From: Prorocentrum cordatum
Lineage: Eukaryota > Sar > Dinophyceae > Prorocentrales > Prorocentraceae
Reading direction: 5' to 3'
Length of the DNA: 64,000 bases
Assembly: GCA_963575745.1 (NCBI GenBank)
Contig: CAUYUJ010019359.1
Location: 184,001-248,000 of the forward strand
In this document: positions 9,669 to 20,361 of the stretch, piece by piece
Layout: the number at the start of each line of letters is the position of its first letter
Numbering within the stretch: position 1 is the stretch's first letter
Made by a program: the position numbers and the translations under genes
The notes under the pieces: generated by a model
Told to the model about the DNA's origin: nothing
Database searches by the model: none
Seen by the model: only the letters and a program-made list of their open reading frames with translations

Positions 9669-9882
9669 ATTTGGGGATCCCAAAACCGTGTGGTGACAGA
9701 CCGTGCGGTGACCTCGGAACCCCAGGAGACCTCACCGCACGGTCCGTCACCGCACGGTCTTGGGACCCTGGCGGCCCCTGTCGCCCGAGACATCCTCGGA
9801 GAGGGACTTGAGTCCCAAAACCGTGCGGTGACCCCGAATCCCCACCGACTCACCGCACGGTGTGGTCACCACCCCGTTTGGG
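9669..9882. repeat. Foldback repeat family D, copy 1
   Basis: The segment 9680-9715 (CCAAAACCGTGTGGTGACAG...) and the reverse complement of 9728-9763 agree at 31 of 36 positions around a 12-nt loop. A second, weaker hairpin of the same CCGTGCGGTGAC/GTCACCGCACGG words occupies 9815-9882. Other copies are at 13250-13405, 20362-20735 (interrupted) and 40885-41092. Confidence 0.75.
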
Positions 9883-9934
9883 GGCCCTCGATCTGATACA
9901 ACTGCCTGACAACAGAGGGGCAGCGGATGCCAAT

Positions 9935-10065
9935 CCCCGGGGCTGGTCTCTCATCCTGAGTCGTCTTTGTGGCGGTCCCGAGGCCAGGTAGGGGCCCCCC
10001 GAGGTCGGAAGCTGATGAAACACAATCCGTCGTGATGCTTTCACGACTCGATGGGGGTCTGGGGA
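9935..10065. repeat. Dispersed repeat family B, copy 2
   Basis: Shows CCCCGGGGCTGGTCTCTCAT, then CCTGAGTCGTCTTTGTGGCG, GTCCCGAGGCCAGGTAGGGG and CGTCGTGATGCTTTCACGAC. These are the same ordered blocks as at 48338-48478. Confidence 0.6.
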
Positions 10066-10122
10066 GGGGGGGCAAGAGGGGGAGCGGGAGGGGGGGAGGG
10101 GGAGGATGGGGGAGGGTTTTTT
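10036..10122. repeat. G-rich GGA-like tract
   Basis: Purine-only runs (GGGGAGGGGGGGCAAGAGGG and similar) end in a T8 run. They lie about 240 bp beyond the 3' end of the LINE tail at 10368-11741, on the side where the other two LINEs here have GGA tracts. Confidence 0.7.
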
Positions 10123-10367
10123 TTCCACTGTATGCTGCTACAGACGGCACTGCAGGTGAATGCGTGGACGGCTGCAGGATGAAGGGTGCCCAGCACCGAA
10201 GTAAAAAAATGCACTGAAGCAACGACACCAGCACAGAAAAGTAAAGGCCAGAGGAGGTTGGAGCACCCTGGGGGTGGGAACCAACACAGAGTCCTCTGGG
10301 CAGGTGGCCCCGCCAGCTCCCAGAGACCCCGAGGGGGGTGGAAGCAAGTGGCGCGGCCGTCAGCGCG

Positions 10368-11741
10368 CTAAAGCTGAACGACGGGCTCCTGCCCAGAATC
10401 CCACACGCGAGAGCTCTGCTGCGGAGGCAATCCTTTGCGAACTCGCTGCAAAGCCTGCAGCTGCTTAGGGGAAATACGGTGCGGCCCATCCAGGGCCACA
10501 GCGCAACCAGCTAACAGGTTGACCGGTCGCTGCGTGGCCCACGCACCACACAAACCACAAAATGTATATTTGCCTTTATGCCACAGCTCATGTGAAGAAG
10601 ATAGTTGCTGCCCTGCAATGAAGGCAGGGTGGGATACGAGCACAGGCGGATCTTCCATGCCAAGCCTGATCCAAAGGGCACCATCGATAGGGGCCAGGGG
10701 ACCAGGCGCAGACCACAGGCGGGGGGGCGGGACAGGGGCCCTCGGAGCCAGGGCCGCGCAGGCAGAAAGGACACGGTCCCGAAACCCCCGAGTCTTTTCT
10801 TTGGCATGGAGTCCGCATTCAGAACAGCGCCAGAGACCAGGCGCGTGCAATTCAAAATGGTGCTGCGAACGGCTCACAAAATCTACTCGCTTCTGGCGGA
10901 GGGCGAGCAGCCTCGGAACCTTTGCTTTCACGACCACGCGCTCCTTGTTCTTCGGCTTACTCGCGATCTCCAAAGTGAGAGTGGCAATCCGGAGCAAGAC
11001 CTGTTTGGCCTTAAGCTCAAGCGCCAGCAAAGCCTGGCACTGGTGCGCGGGTACCTGATGCGCATCTGCTTTACTGGCGGCGAGCTCGTCCGCTACGCGA
11101 TTGATATAGACATGATACGGGTCAGTGCTTCTCCAAAACCGTTCAAGCTTGTCCGAATTCTCTGCTAAATGTGACGGCACATGCACTAGCTCAAGGGGAA
11201 CAGACCTTTTACTAGCCAACACCCAGAACTCCCACCACAGGTCAGCATTGGCAAGGTGAAGGCAGTGGTTCCTGCCCTTATCATAGGCCTTGACATGATT
11301 TATATGGTCACATACAATCACGAGCGAATCGGACCACCTGACATGGCGTACAATCTCCACGAGAGCAGTGAGCTCTGCTCTGGGAACACTCTGGCGGGAG
11401 CTGTCACAGACACCTGTAACTCCATGGCTCCAGGAAGGCACTCCGTCCTCATCAACATCCAGGCGAGCAAAACTAAAGGAGACTCTGCGGAGAAGCGGGT
11501 GCTGCGACCACTGTCCGCCTGCACCATCAGAGCCATAGGTTCCGCCAGGGAATGGGGTCGAGGGCTCGCACCCGAGGTACTCCAGAAGGCGAGAGGAAGG
11601 AGAGGGAGGAAGATCCAACCAATCACAGGGAATGAGCCCTCTTCCCCAGAAAATTTGGGCAACCTCGAAATCTGCAAGGGCCTCATGCCGCAGATGCTCA
11701 GTGTCAGTCACCCGGGCGCTGTCATGACTGGCATTACACAT
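10368..11741 (-). pseudogene. 5'-truncated LINE tail: RNase H plus Cys-rich domain
   Basis: A 457-codon open frame begins just upstream of an RNase H domain. The first catalytic Asp lies in GTYGSDGAGG (residues about 67-76), the Glu in SVPRAELTALVEIV (about 117-130) and the next Asp in LVIVCDHINHVKAY. A HVPSHL motif and VADELAASKA (about 213-222) complete the RNase H pattern. After the domain come two Cys pairs, WRCSECG and FCGLCGAW, likely zinc-binding. No RT precedes it, so this is the 3' part of a LINE-type element, as expected from incomplete target-primed reverse transcription. The frame is intact to its stop, so it may be fairly recent. An independent RNase H gene is less likely. Confidence 0.7.
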
Positions 11742-11869
11742 GCATTCCCAAGCCCTGTGCTGAGGGCTCTCATATCTGACGTCCTACCCCTCACTCTCAT
11801 CCCTTACCATGGCGTAGATCTCCTCCCGGTCCGCACAGTCGGATGTCGACCAGGGCAAATATCCCGAGA

Positions 11870-12190
11870 GCGTACGCGATGCATCGTAGAGCACGAAATA
11901 GCAGGGCGTACACGAGCACGGCAGAGCGCAGTATGTCATAGCATGGCGTGGCGTGGCCTATGCATAATTGCATCACAAAGCATTGCAACGCAAACAATGG
12001 CATCGCACAGCGGCACAGAACAGAACATGCCATAGCATGGCATTGAAGATCAACACGTAGCATGGCATAGCATGCCATGGCACTGCGTAGTCAAGCACTG
12101 CATACCCTAGCATTGCAGCTGAAGGCATGACATCGCACAGCGGAGCAGCACATGGCATTGCATTGCATGCCGTGGCATGGCACTGGAAAT
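11870..12190. repeat. Cryptic GCATGGCAT / GCATTGCA repeat
   Basis: Over about 320 bp, words such as CATAGCATGG, GCATTGCA, ATGGCATTG and GCATGCCATGG recur irregularly on both strands. Frames across it give Cys/Met/Ala/His-rich nonsense and are discounted as genes. Confidence 0.7.
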
Positions 12191-12194
12191 AATG

Positions 12195-12438
12195 ACGCCA
12201 ACGCTGCAGCGGGAGCAAGATTCGGAACGAGCGGAAGCGCGGAAATGAGGCCAGCGCTGTAGCGGGAGCACGATTCGGAACGAGCGGCGCCTCAACGGGA
12301 ACAACATTTTGACATAAAACAAAAACCGAAAACCAGACTCCCGGGAATCTGGTATTAAAAACAGTACGCGAAGGGGGCCGCACATCTTCCTGACGTCATC
12401 AGGGGAGAGAGGAGAGTAATACTCATATGTAATTGTAG
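12195..12438. repeat. Dispersed repeat family E, copy 1 (inverted relative to copy 2)
   Basis: Read on the minus strand it begins CTACAATTACATATGAGTAT and contains a GATTCCCGGGAGTCTGG block, AAAATGTTGTTCCCGTTGAG and two CGTTCCGAATCGTGCTCCCG-like subrepeats. The plus strand at 21712-21960 has the same order. Confidence 0.65.
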
Positions 12439-12729
12439 AACAGCGCTCTGGGACACCGTGGACTCTCCTGGGGCCTCTGGAGACATCCAGCGGACTCCCG
12501 AGGCCTCTTGAGACCTTCGGGGGGCCCTGGAGACAGCCTGGAGACCTCCACGCACCCCTTCGGGTGCTCGCTGACGGGAGGGCAGCCCACGCGGGGCAAA
12601 GATACGTGCACCCTTCGCGCACCTCTTGGGGCCCGCAGTGGCAGTTTAGGTGCCGCTTCGGGCCACGCACCCGCCGTGCACCTTGTGGGCCTGCGGTGAC
12701 CGCTCGGGACCCCCCCTAAAACAGGGCTA

Positions 12730-12860
12730 GGATCGGGATAAATCGCTCCAGAGCGTTCCGGAGCGCTCTCAGAGCGTTCCGGAACGCTCTGGAGCGGCCG
12801 CGGCGCCCAATACATCCTCCAAACCCGCCGATTCTCAGAGATTTCGAGTTATCCCGATCC
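12730..12860. repeat. Nested foldback with a perfect 19-bp stem
   Basis: 12744-12762 (CGCTCCAGAGCGTTCCGGA) is the exact reverse complement of 12778-12796, with a 15-nt loop. Further out, GGATCGGGATAA at 12730-12741 is the exact reverse complement of TTATCCCGATCC at 12849-12860. It holds no ORF of note. It could be a foldback transposon relic or a structured RNA. Confidence 0.7.
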
Positions 12861-13077
12861 GATTTTGTCCCGATCTTCGTGTCGTTTTACCCCCCCCGTT
12901 CGTGGCCCCCCCCCCGTGGCCGCCCGCCCGGCCCCTATATGCACCTCGCGCCTCCGCCGGCTCCAGCTCCGCGACGGGCTCCAGCTCGATCCCCCCCGCC
13001 TCCTCCTGCTCCGCGATGCTGGCCACTCCGGGGCTGCTGGCGCCCCTGGGAGCGGACGCCTGGCCGTCCTCGGGCAG

Positions 13078-13155
13078 AGGAGGAAGAGGAAGAGGAGGAG
13101 GAGGAGGAGGAGGAGGAGGAGGAGGAGGAGGAGGAGGAGGAGGAGGAGGAGGAGA
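13078..13155. repeat. (GGA)n microsatellite
   Basis: About 25 GGA/AGG units. Confidence 0.95.
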
Positions 13156-13249
13156 GGGCACACGTGTGCGCCACCGGGCCCTCGCGGGCACCACCTCGGC
13201 TCCCCACCATAGGCCCTTATGTGCACATCGGCTCCCCACCGGGCCGGGA

Positions 13250-13405
13250 TCGAGGGGCCCCGAAGCCACGCAGTGACAGACCACGCGGCGGCCTCGAAAT
13301 CCCCAGGAGGCCTCACCGCACTGTCCGTCACCGCACGGTCTGGGGACCCTGGATGCCCCCGCCGCGGACTCACAGCGCGGTATGGTTGCCACGCCGTTTC
13401 GGGCC
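13250..13405. repeat. Foldback repeat family D, copy 2
   Basis: GCAGTGACAGACCACGCGGC is followed, after an AAATCCCCAGGAGG loop, by CCTCACCGCACTGTCCGTCA and CGCACGGTCTGGGGACCCTG, as in copy 1. The distal hairpin is decayed. Confidence 0.65.
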
Positions 13406-13800
13406 CTCCGGTGGGAATCCGTAAACGCCCAGACCTGGCCAGAACAGTGGTGGCCCGCAAGGGCCTGGTGGTTCGCGCAGGGGATCGACCACAGAGTGGA
13501 TTTACCCCATCGAACCTACGACGAATAGGTAGGTCAAGTCAAGCCAAGACCGGTCGAGGAGCCCATGGAGGCACCTCGCTCCGTAGGCGGAGGCGAAGGG
13601 CGTGAGACACTGCGGCAACATAGCGCGAGTGCAAGAGAAGTGACGGATAGGGCAATACTGAAATAAATAAAGTGTGCATTAGTTATTTCGCAGCGACGAA
13701 TGTGTAGAATGCTCGTAAATATACCAGGAGGTCGATGTATTTGTCCGTAGATTCGGCGAGAAAATCTATTTTTGGGGAAATGAATTCTGTCGTCGATACC

Positions 13801-15594
13801 CTACTCGAGAGGTGATGCAATTTCTCCCTCTCCCGGGTCCTCTGGCCGCCCCACGAGGCCCCTCGTGATGCCGCGGTGGAGCTTGGCGAGCGCCTTCTGC
13901 TGGTACTCGGGCACCTGCGAAGAGAACATGCTGCCGCGGGACTCCTGCGTCCCGCCGCCCGGCGTTCCGTCGTTCACGCCGGCTTCGCCCCCCTTGTAGG
14001 GAGAGGAAGAGGAGGACTGGAAGGAGGAGGAGGACGAGGAGGAGGAGGTGGAGGAGGACAGGGGTGAGGAGGAGGAGATCGGAAACTGACACACTGCCCT
14101 TGGAGGGATACCTTTGGTGTGCTAGGCCAGCTTGGTGCATAAGTTTTGCCACCGGGGCTCAGGGCATGGCCTGACTCACTGGCTCGAGCTGAAACCCCCA
14201 TGGACCGAAGTGCCCCAGACCTGGCAAAACAAATACACAGGGGACCCTCCGCCACTGTGCTGCACTCCGACCTTCGCGCTCAACGGGATGCCAAGGTACC
14301 TCACGAGGCTCTCCGTGGTGCCGCCGAAGATGATCACCGTGAGGTAGATGTTCACCATCGTGACGTCCACCAGGAGGCTCATGTTCTTCGTCCGCAGGTC
14401 GAGGGCGCACACCAGCGCGATGGCCCCGCGGAGGCCGCCGCCCCACCACATCACGAGGGCACGCCTCGGCGTGATCAGATACTCGTTGACGTCCTCCCGG
14501 TCCCACGACAGCCTCCGCCAGCGGTGGATCACGTTCCGCGCCGCCCCGAGGAGAAAGACCGCCACGGCGCGGCCGACCAGACAGGCCACGAAGACTATGA
14601 CCGACAGCTGCAGGACCAGCACGTAATTACGCCGCTGCATCCACTGACCGCACACGCTCAGCGCCGCTCCGACGCCGACCATGGTGAATATAACAAAATC
14701 CCCCAGGTGCGCCAAAACTTCCAGAAAAGACTCGATGTACTCCTGGACTTCCACGTCAGAGAGGATTTCTTTCACGTAGACCCCCATGAAAGCCCCGCCA
14801 AAGAGCGTGGATATGATCCCGCTGAGGTTGAAAGCAACGGCGGAGATGTAGAGCACGAAGGGGCATAGCATCACGAAGAGTGCAGCCATCTGCTTATCAT
14901 GCCGGAGGTGGCTCGCACTGAACACAGCAACCATTACGTGCGCGGCAATGACGCCCAGCCCGGAAGAGCCGAACAGCTGCCACAACATCTGCAGACCCAA
15001 AGACGTGAAACTCTCCTGCTCGGAGTCGGCTTTGCCGTTGAAGCCCTCAAACAAAACCAGGGCCACCGCGTCGTTGATAAGCGCTTCTCCCAAAACAATG
15101 ATGTTGAGGAACGGCTCGACGCCCAAGCTCTGGAACGTGGTGAGCGTGGCCACCGGGTCCACCGCCGAGATCAGCGACGCGAACGCCGCGAGTTCGTCCT
15201 TGTCCCACTCCATGCCTATGGGCCCGGACATGAGCTTCAGAACCCAGAAAATCACAATGGCGGCAATCAAAGTGCCGCCTACGGCGAACAGCAAGATTGA
15301 GCCGAGCTGCGCGTAAAAGTCGCGCACATTGAGGGTCCACCCTGCTTGGAAAATCAAAATGGGGAGCAACACGAAGTTCATCGAGAGCGAAGTAGCCTCG
15401 TCGATCTCGTTCCACCCGCTTATCGGGAACTCTTTCCCCGTCTTCCAACACACGAGAGAGAACCCGGCGCCGCAGAGGGCGCCGATGAGCAGCACAGTGG
15501 CGCTCTCGGGGAGGACGTTCCACCTGCTGTGGTGGAGGCGGCGCACGACCATGAAGGTCAGGATCACCACGCACAGAATAGGCAGCATGAAGCC
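13801..15594 (-). CDS. Na+/H+ exchanger (NHE, CPA1 family), main exons
   Basis: A multi-pass antiporter that exchanges Na+ (or K+) for H+ across a plasma or organelle membrane. The 15588-14272 frame has about ten hydrophobic segments. It carries the family signatures in order: MNFVLLPILIFQAGWTL, the ion-binding SLISAVDPVATLTTFQ, GEALINDAVALVLFEG with the Asn-Asp pair, and WGGGLRGAIALVCAL. All expected polar residues are present. The frame then runs into nonconserved sequence. A GT donor at 14271 (GCGAAG|GTCGGAG) and a CAG acceptor at 14086 join it in frame to 14085-13801. That exon encodes a Ser-rich linker and a short cytosolic tail (EYQQKALAKLHRGITRGLV) ending in a stop. The tail is much shorter than in animal NHEs. 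The start is either Met at 15588 or an upstream exon (see 16362-16442). The transporter call is firm; the splice model is inference. Confidence 0.85.
14086..14271 (-). other. Intron of the Na+/H+ exchanger gene (GT-AG)
   Basis: 186 bp on the minus strand, beginning GTCGGAGTGCAG and ending GGCAGTGTGTCAG. It is phase 0 on both sides. The exon before it ends ..PLSAK and the exon after begins FPISSSS. Reading straight through instead gives a 32-residue tail without family features. Confidence 0.6.
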
Positions 15595-16144
15595 CTTGTT
15601 GGCACGAGACAGGCGGGCCCGTGGAGGGGCCCCGTGGGAGAGTCAGAACAGCGGCGTCAAAAATCTCGGGGCACGCTTCCCCCAAAAACCGTTCACAGCG
15701 GCAGGGGCGCCAACCCTTGCAGCACGGAGACCTTTTGAGCATGGCCCTTCCCATGCTCCGAAGAGCGGAGTGGGTGGCTGCGGCTCCAACTGCTCATGAT
15801 CCCACCGCTGCCCGTGCCGCTCGCCCCGACCCCTCCCCCCAAAACCCCGTCGGCCGTCGACTTGAACACGGACCGGCCGTTCCGGGGTTCTTACAAACCT
15901 ACCACGCGAACCACAAACCTTCCGGGGTTCTTACAATCTAGAACAAGAAAGTTCCAAGAACAACGGCGATGTTCGTAGAACATACCACCGGACTGTATCA
16001 GCCAGACATGTTCGAAGCACGTGGCGCGCACACCAGAAACTGCTATTCCAACAGCACCTGGCCGACCCATGGGCAAGGCAGGATGCTTCGCCATTGCTCT
16101 ACTTGGCCCGCTCAGGGCCGACCCTGGGCAGCCATGTGATTTGG

Positions 16145-16347
16145 ACGCCCGAAATGGGTACGGAAAGAATGGGCACTATGCCCAACAGCAAATGTTGTCC
16201 CGAACCAGCAGCGGCCGCTGTTGGGCGGGCGACCTCCTGTCTCGAATGGACACAGGCCGCGGCGGCGTGGACAGCGAGTCCTGCTCAAAATGAACAGGAG
16301 CTGCTGTTGGGCATCGTGCCCATTCTTTCAGTACCCCTTTCGGGCGT
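16145..16347. mobile_element. TIR element inside the presumed first NHE intron
   Basis: 16145-16187 (ACGCCCGAAATGGGTACGGA...) and the reverse complement of 16305-16347 (ACGCCCGAAAGGGGTACTGA...) match at all but about four of 43 positions. The TIRs continue through AAAGAATGGGCAC and GCCCAACAGC. The ~115-bp interior has no ORF. The right edge is 15 bp from the presumed GC donor of the exchanger intron. Confidence 0.7.
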
Positions 16348-16361
16348 GCAGATGTGAGAGC

Positions 16362-16442
16362 CTTGGCGTAGGTGGGCAGCTGCTCCTCGCCGGGAGGCCG
16401 CAGGTCCATGCTGTCATCGGACTCGGACGTGCCGGCCGCCAT
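16362..16442 (-). other. Possible first coding exon of the Na+/H+ exchanger
   Basis: 27 codons starting at an ATG in GCCGCCATGG context encode a soluble acidic N-terminus (MAAGTSESDDSMDLRPPGEE..). It ends ..YAK at AAG|GC (intron begins at 16361). Joining to 15594 (AAG|GGC TTC ATG) keeps phase 0 and puts the tail directly before transmembrane segment 1. The 767-bp intron would be GC-AG; GC donors are known to be frequent in dinoflagellates. There is no homology evidence for the peptide itself. Confidence 0.4.
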
Positions 16443-16449
16443 GGCGGCC

Positions 16450-17390
16450 ACGCGCCGAAGCCCCACGTGGGGCGCGCGCGCGCCCCGCGGCCGCACGCGC
16501 CTCTGGAGCCACACGAGCCGGGGCACCGATGCACCGATGGTGGGAGGACGAGGGCGGGGATGACGTGCTCTCCGGAACGGTTGCAAGGTTCGAGGTGGCC
16601 CAGGGAGGGGCGCGGGTTCGTTGCTGGCGGACGTTGGTTCAATCTCATCGAAGCCATAGCGCCATAGCGCAGCATCAGATAACTGGCCTTGGCGTATACT
16701 AGTGCCTCAGGCGGCGGGAGGACCAAGACGGGGATAAGGGTGTAAAAGCGCTGGAAACTGAACCGGGACGTCTAGGCACCCTTTGAAAGTTCGCGCGACC
16801 ACAGCACAGGGCGCATAATCCCTCAAACCCGCGCGGAATCGCGTCGAGCTGCGCGAAAATACAGCGACGGCCGCAAGGGCGCCCTGGTGCCGACAGGGCC
16901 GAACGCGCCTGGAGCAAGGGCACCACGCACCGCCTGTCGCGCATAGCCGTTGCTCAGACAGCGGGCGCGACGCCGAGCAGAGGACTCGTACAAGGGAAAA
17001 CAGGAATGAGGATGCACGCTCTCAACGTCTTGGCTACGTTAGAACATCTGTCGCGGAGTCGTGCATGTGGCATCTGAATGCTATCACAACTCCGCCTTTC
17101 TGGAACATCTGATGCGCCGGTTGGCGTGGCATGGCCTGGGGAATGCGTGACTGCGCCGCGAAAGCTCGCGGTCACACTCGCGCGGCTTGGCATCTCGCGC
17201 GACGGTTTCGCAAATTCGCGCGACCCTGGCGTCATCGTTTTGGTTCGGGACATCCCTCCACGTTGCTCCAACGCGCCAAGGATATGACTCTGCTCGGCGC
17301 CTGGCGATCTGTGCGCGGCCACTGGTTTGGCCATGTGTTGGCTACTCGCCAGATGCAGCTTGGATATATGCTGGCTGTGTGTTATGTGCT
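16450..17390. other. No gene recognised
   Basis: GC-rich sequence without conserved domains. Open frames are short, or run through the adjoining TA tract, and lack protein-like composition. Confidence 0.5.
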
Positions 17391-17417
17391 GTATATATAT
17401 ATATATATATATATATA
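17391..17417. repeat. (TA)n microsatellite
   Basis: About 13 TA units. Frames that cross it give Tyr-Ile repeats. Confidence 0.95.
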
Positions 17418-17980
17418 GATTGGTACGTTTGGTTCGTTGCTGATGGGCTGTTGATTCTACCATCGTTATTGCTGTTGCATGTTCAATCACATGTTGGTTG
17501 TATGTTTCCCGTTCGGTGCACTCTTCGCGTGCATAGAGTATGATTGTGTTTGAATGAACCTGGTCTCGTGTCCCGTACACCTTCGGTGCCGACGCACACG
17601 CACCATGGAAGTAACGCTTGCTTCCGTGAGGATGCGATGCATGCTCCTCGTCTTCGCAGCTCTGGCTCTTCCTCATCTTAGTAGTTATTATCTCCTCTTC
17701 TCGCTGCTGCTGCAGATCCTGCTCACCTCATTGCTCGCATTCCATCGCCTGCCGAGCGCCATTTGCTACTAATCGCTGGTTTTGCGCAGCGGTCTCAGAT
17801 TTCGTGCGACGTTAAGGCGTCGCGCAGGCCTCGCAAGAAATTCTCGGATCGGCGCGTGGAATATTCTAAAAGGCGCAGAAGCGCCTGCCAGCGCCTTAAC
17901 AGATGAAGGACGATGGTTGGGTGGTAGTCGACCTCGAACCAACAACATGGCTGCCCATGTTGAAAATAAGTTGGCAACTC

Positions 17981-18008
17981 TCTCTCCCCTCTCTCTCTCT
18001 CTCTCCCT
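17981..18008. repeat. (CT)n microsatellite
   Basis: Short CT run embedded in pyrimidine-rich sequence. The region 17420-19660 around it shows no recognisable gene. Confidence 0.8.
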
Positions 18009-19667
18009 CCTTCTCCCGCCATGTGATGGGCCACGTCTACATCGCAGAACTGGGAATGGGGCTGGAAAAAGGCCTCCCGCTCCTTGACAACAACCGCGCC
18101 CCAAATTGCCGCCGCCACGATCACCGCGGCAACCTTCAAGACCGACCCGGAGATTTGGCTCGAGGTCGGACATCAAGGAACGGCCCGTGGCACTCGTCAT
18201 GGCGGGAGCTGCGAGTGCAAGCCCAGGCCCTCGAAATCACACCGCGCTCCCGGGGAGGCCAGCTCTTAACTATGCCGAGGCAGGAGGCCCCGTGGCTCTC
18301 GGCAAATCACGCTGTGCCTGCCCGACGGGAGGCGCGGCAGAGGAGGAGCAAACGCAGGAGGGGGGCGGGGACCAACACGGCCCACGACATGGAGCGTCTC
18401 GCCTGCTGCCGACGAAGTCTGGCTCGGGCGTTGGCAGAACTAGGTTTAGTGGAACCTGGTTTAGTGATGTGTACTGGTGGAGGCCCCCCCCTCCCCGTTC
18501 CACTAACAGGAACTGCCATCACCCGAAAAACACCAGCTACGGCAGACCTGGTGTAGGGATTCTGGCCAATTCAAGGGCCCCGGGGCCCTACCACTAACCG
18601 GGTCCCCTTACCTGGGGTCCTGGCTATACCCGACTGGCTGCGAGAAGGGCGGCGTGTCCCCTGCCGCCGTTTGGTTAGAGGGGCTGCCGGTACAGCACGG
18701 GCGCTCACGACCTGTGCGCAGCGACCCCCACCACCCACGCAGGGGGGCAAGGGAGAGGTGGCAGTCGCAGATACGGTCAACCCGTATAGCAAGGATGCGC
18801 GAGAAGGACGCAAAGGCCTTGGAAGGCCACGTCGAGGCTTTTCGGACGGGCCGAAGGGGCAAGAAGACCAGGGCGCCCTTGGGAAGGTTGCCCATCCTTA
18901 TGATGCGGGTTGACTGTCAGCACGGACATCAACTGCACAAATATTTGGGGAGTCCGCCCAGATTCAGTTGATCGGCGCTGGGCCCCCCCCCTCCCTGGCG
19001 CGCGGAGTGCTGCATGGGCGGCGCCAGAGGCGCCGCCAGGGGGGGGTCCAGTGCCGACTCAAGAAATCCGCGGGGACCTCCGAAAGTTTGTGTGTTGTGT
19101 CCACCTGGGGGTCAGAACTATGTGATGGGCAGGAAGGGGAGGCAACAGGCGAAAGCAGCATGGCAGAGCAAGATCGTATTGTTTCGGCTCAGGTGAGGTG
19201 TAGCTTGCAATTACGGTCAGTATCGTACGCAACCCAGATGGGTGTTTGATACAACCCTGTATTCAAGAATGGAAACGAATTATGTTTTGCGCGGCTCACT
19301 ATTGGATTGCGACCGATACCAATATTGGGACAACATCGTCTCCCGCGGCGGCCACTGCTGGGGTACCCATGGATTCCTATGCTTTGGTTATGGACGTGGA
19401 CAGGGCGGACAAGGGGGAGGGCGAGGAGGGGAGTACGATGACGAGGGCGAGGAGGGAGAGCGAGGAGGAAGGCAAGCAGGGGAGGGGCGAGGAGGGGGAG
19501 GACGAGTTGTACTGCCCGCCGAAAGCTTTGGCAGGGTTGGCCATCGTTGAAGACCCTTCCCGGTTACTGCTCTGACGAGTTGTTTTCCCCGCGGCTGTGG
19601 CCAATCGTGTCTTGCGCAGGCGACGTGCAGAGCTGAATGGGATAAATAAACGCACATATGGCTAGCA

Positions 19668-19898
19668 CTTGGGCGCCCGAGTTATCCGGGGTAACTCGGG
19701 TCCGGGGTAACTCGGGTTTGGATTCCCGAAAAAAGGAACCCGAGTTAGCCCTGACCCGAGTTACCCCTGATGACTCGGGGCTCTGGACGCCCGAGTTATC
19801 CGGGGAAACTCGGGTCCGGGGTAACTCGGGTTTGGATTCCCGAAAAACGGACCCGGGTTAGCCCTGACCCGAGTTACCCCTGGTGATTCGGGGCTCTG
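19668..19898. repeat. 114-bp palindrome-rich tandem duplication
   Basis: Two units with CCCGAGTTATCCGGGG at 19676 and 19790. Each unit holds several TAACTCGGG / CCCGAGTTA words in both orientations (for example GGGGTAACTCGGGTTTGGAT and TGACCCGAGTTACCCCTG), so each unit can fold on itself. Confidence 0.85.
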
Positions 19899-20361
19899 AA
19901 GCACCTGTCCTGGGGATCATCGCCGGTGGGCCCACTGGGAGAAAAGACCGCTTGGCTTGGGCTGCGGCCGCTAGCGCCTCTGCCTCCTAAACCCCCGGCT
20001 TGCCTGGCCAGAGCAGCCGACGCCGTGCCCGTTTCACAGCGTGGTTCTCCAGAAGCTTGGACCCTCCCCCCAGGACCCGCTTCTCGCCCCAAGCAGTGCT
20101 TGCTGGGGAGCCCGGGGCCTCATGTGCGTGGTCCCCTGGGGCCACACAATGCTCTCAAACCTCAGGCCGTGACTTTCCTCACTCGTCGTGGCAGAAAAAT
20201 TGCAAAACCGTGAAACATAGCGGCCAAAGCCCTAGACCCATCTTTCTGCAGCGTTTGTCGAGCTGGATCCATCCCTGAGGCCCAGAAAACAGGGCGACAC
20301 CGCCCGCTGCGAAGAATTGCAGCGCCAACATGTCAGGGTTGTCCCACGCTGACTGGACGGT

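Noticed and set aside
11797-12383. Cys/Met/Leu-rich frames
   Set aside because: They translate the cryptic GCATGGCAT repeat and dispersed repeat E.
16954-17676. 240-codon minus-strand frame
   Set aside because: It runs through the TA microsatellite and has no recognisable domain or plausible composition.
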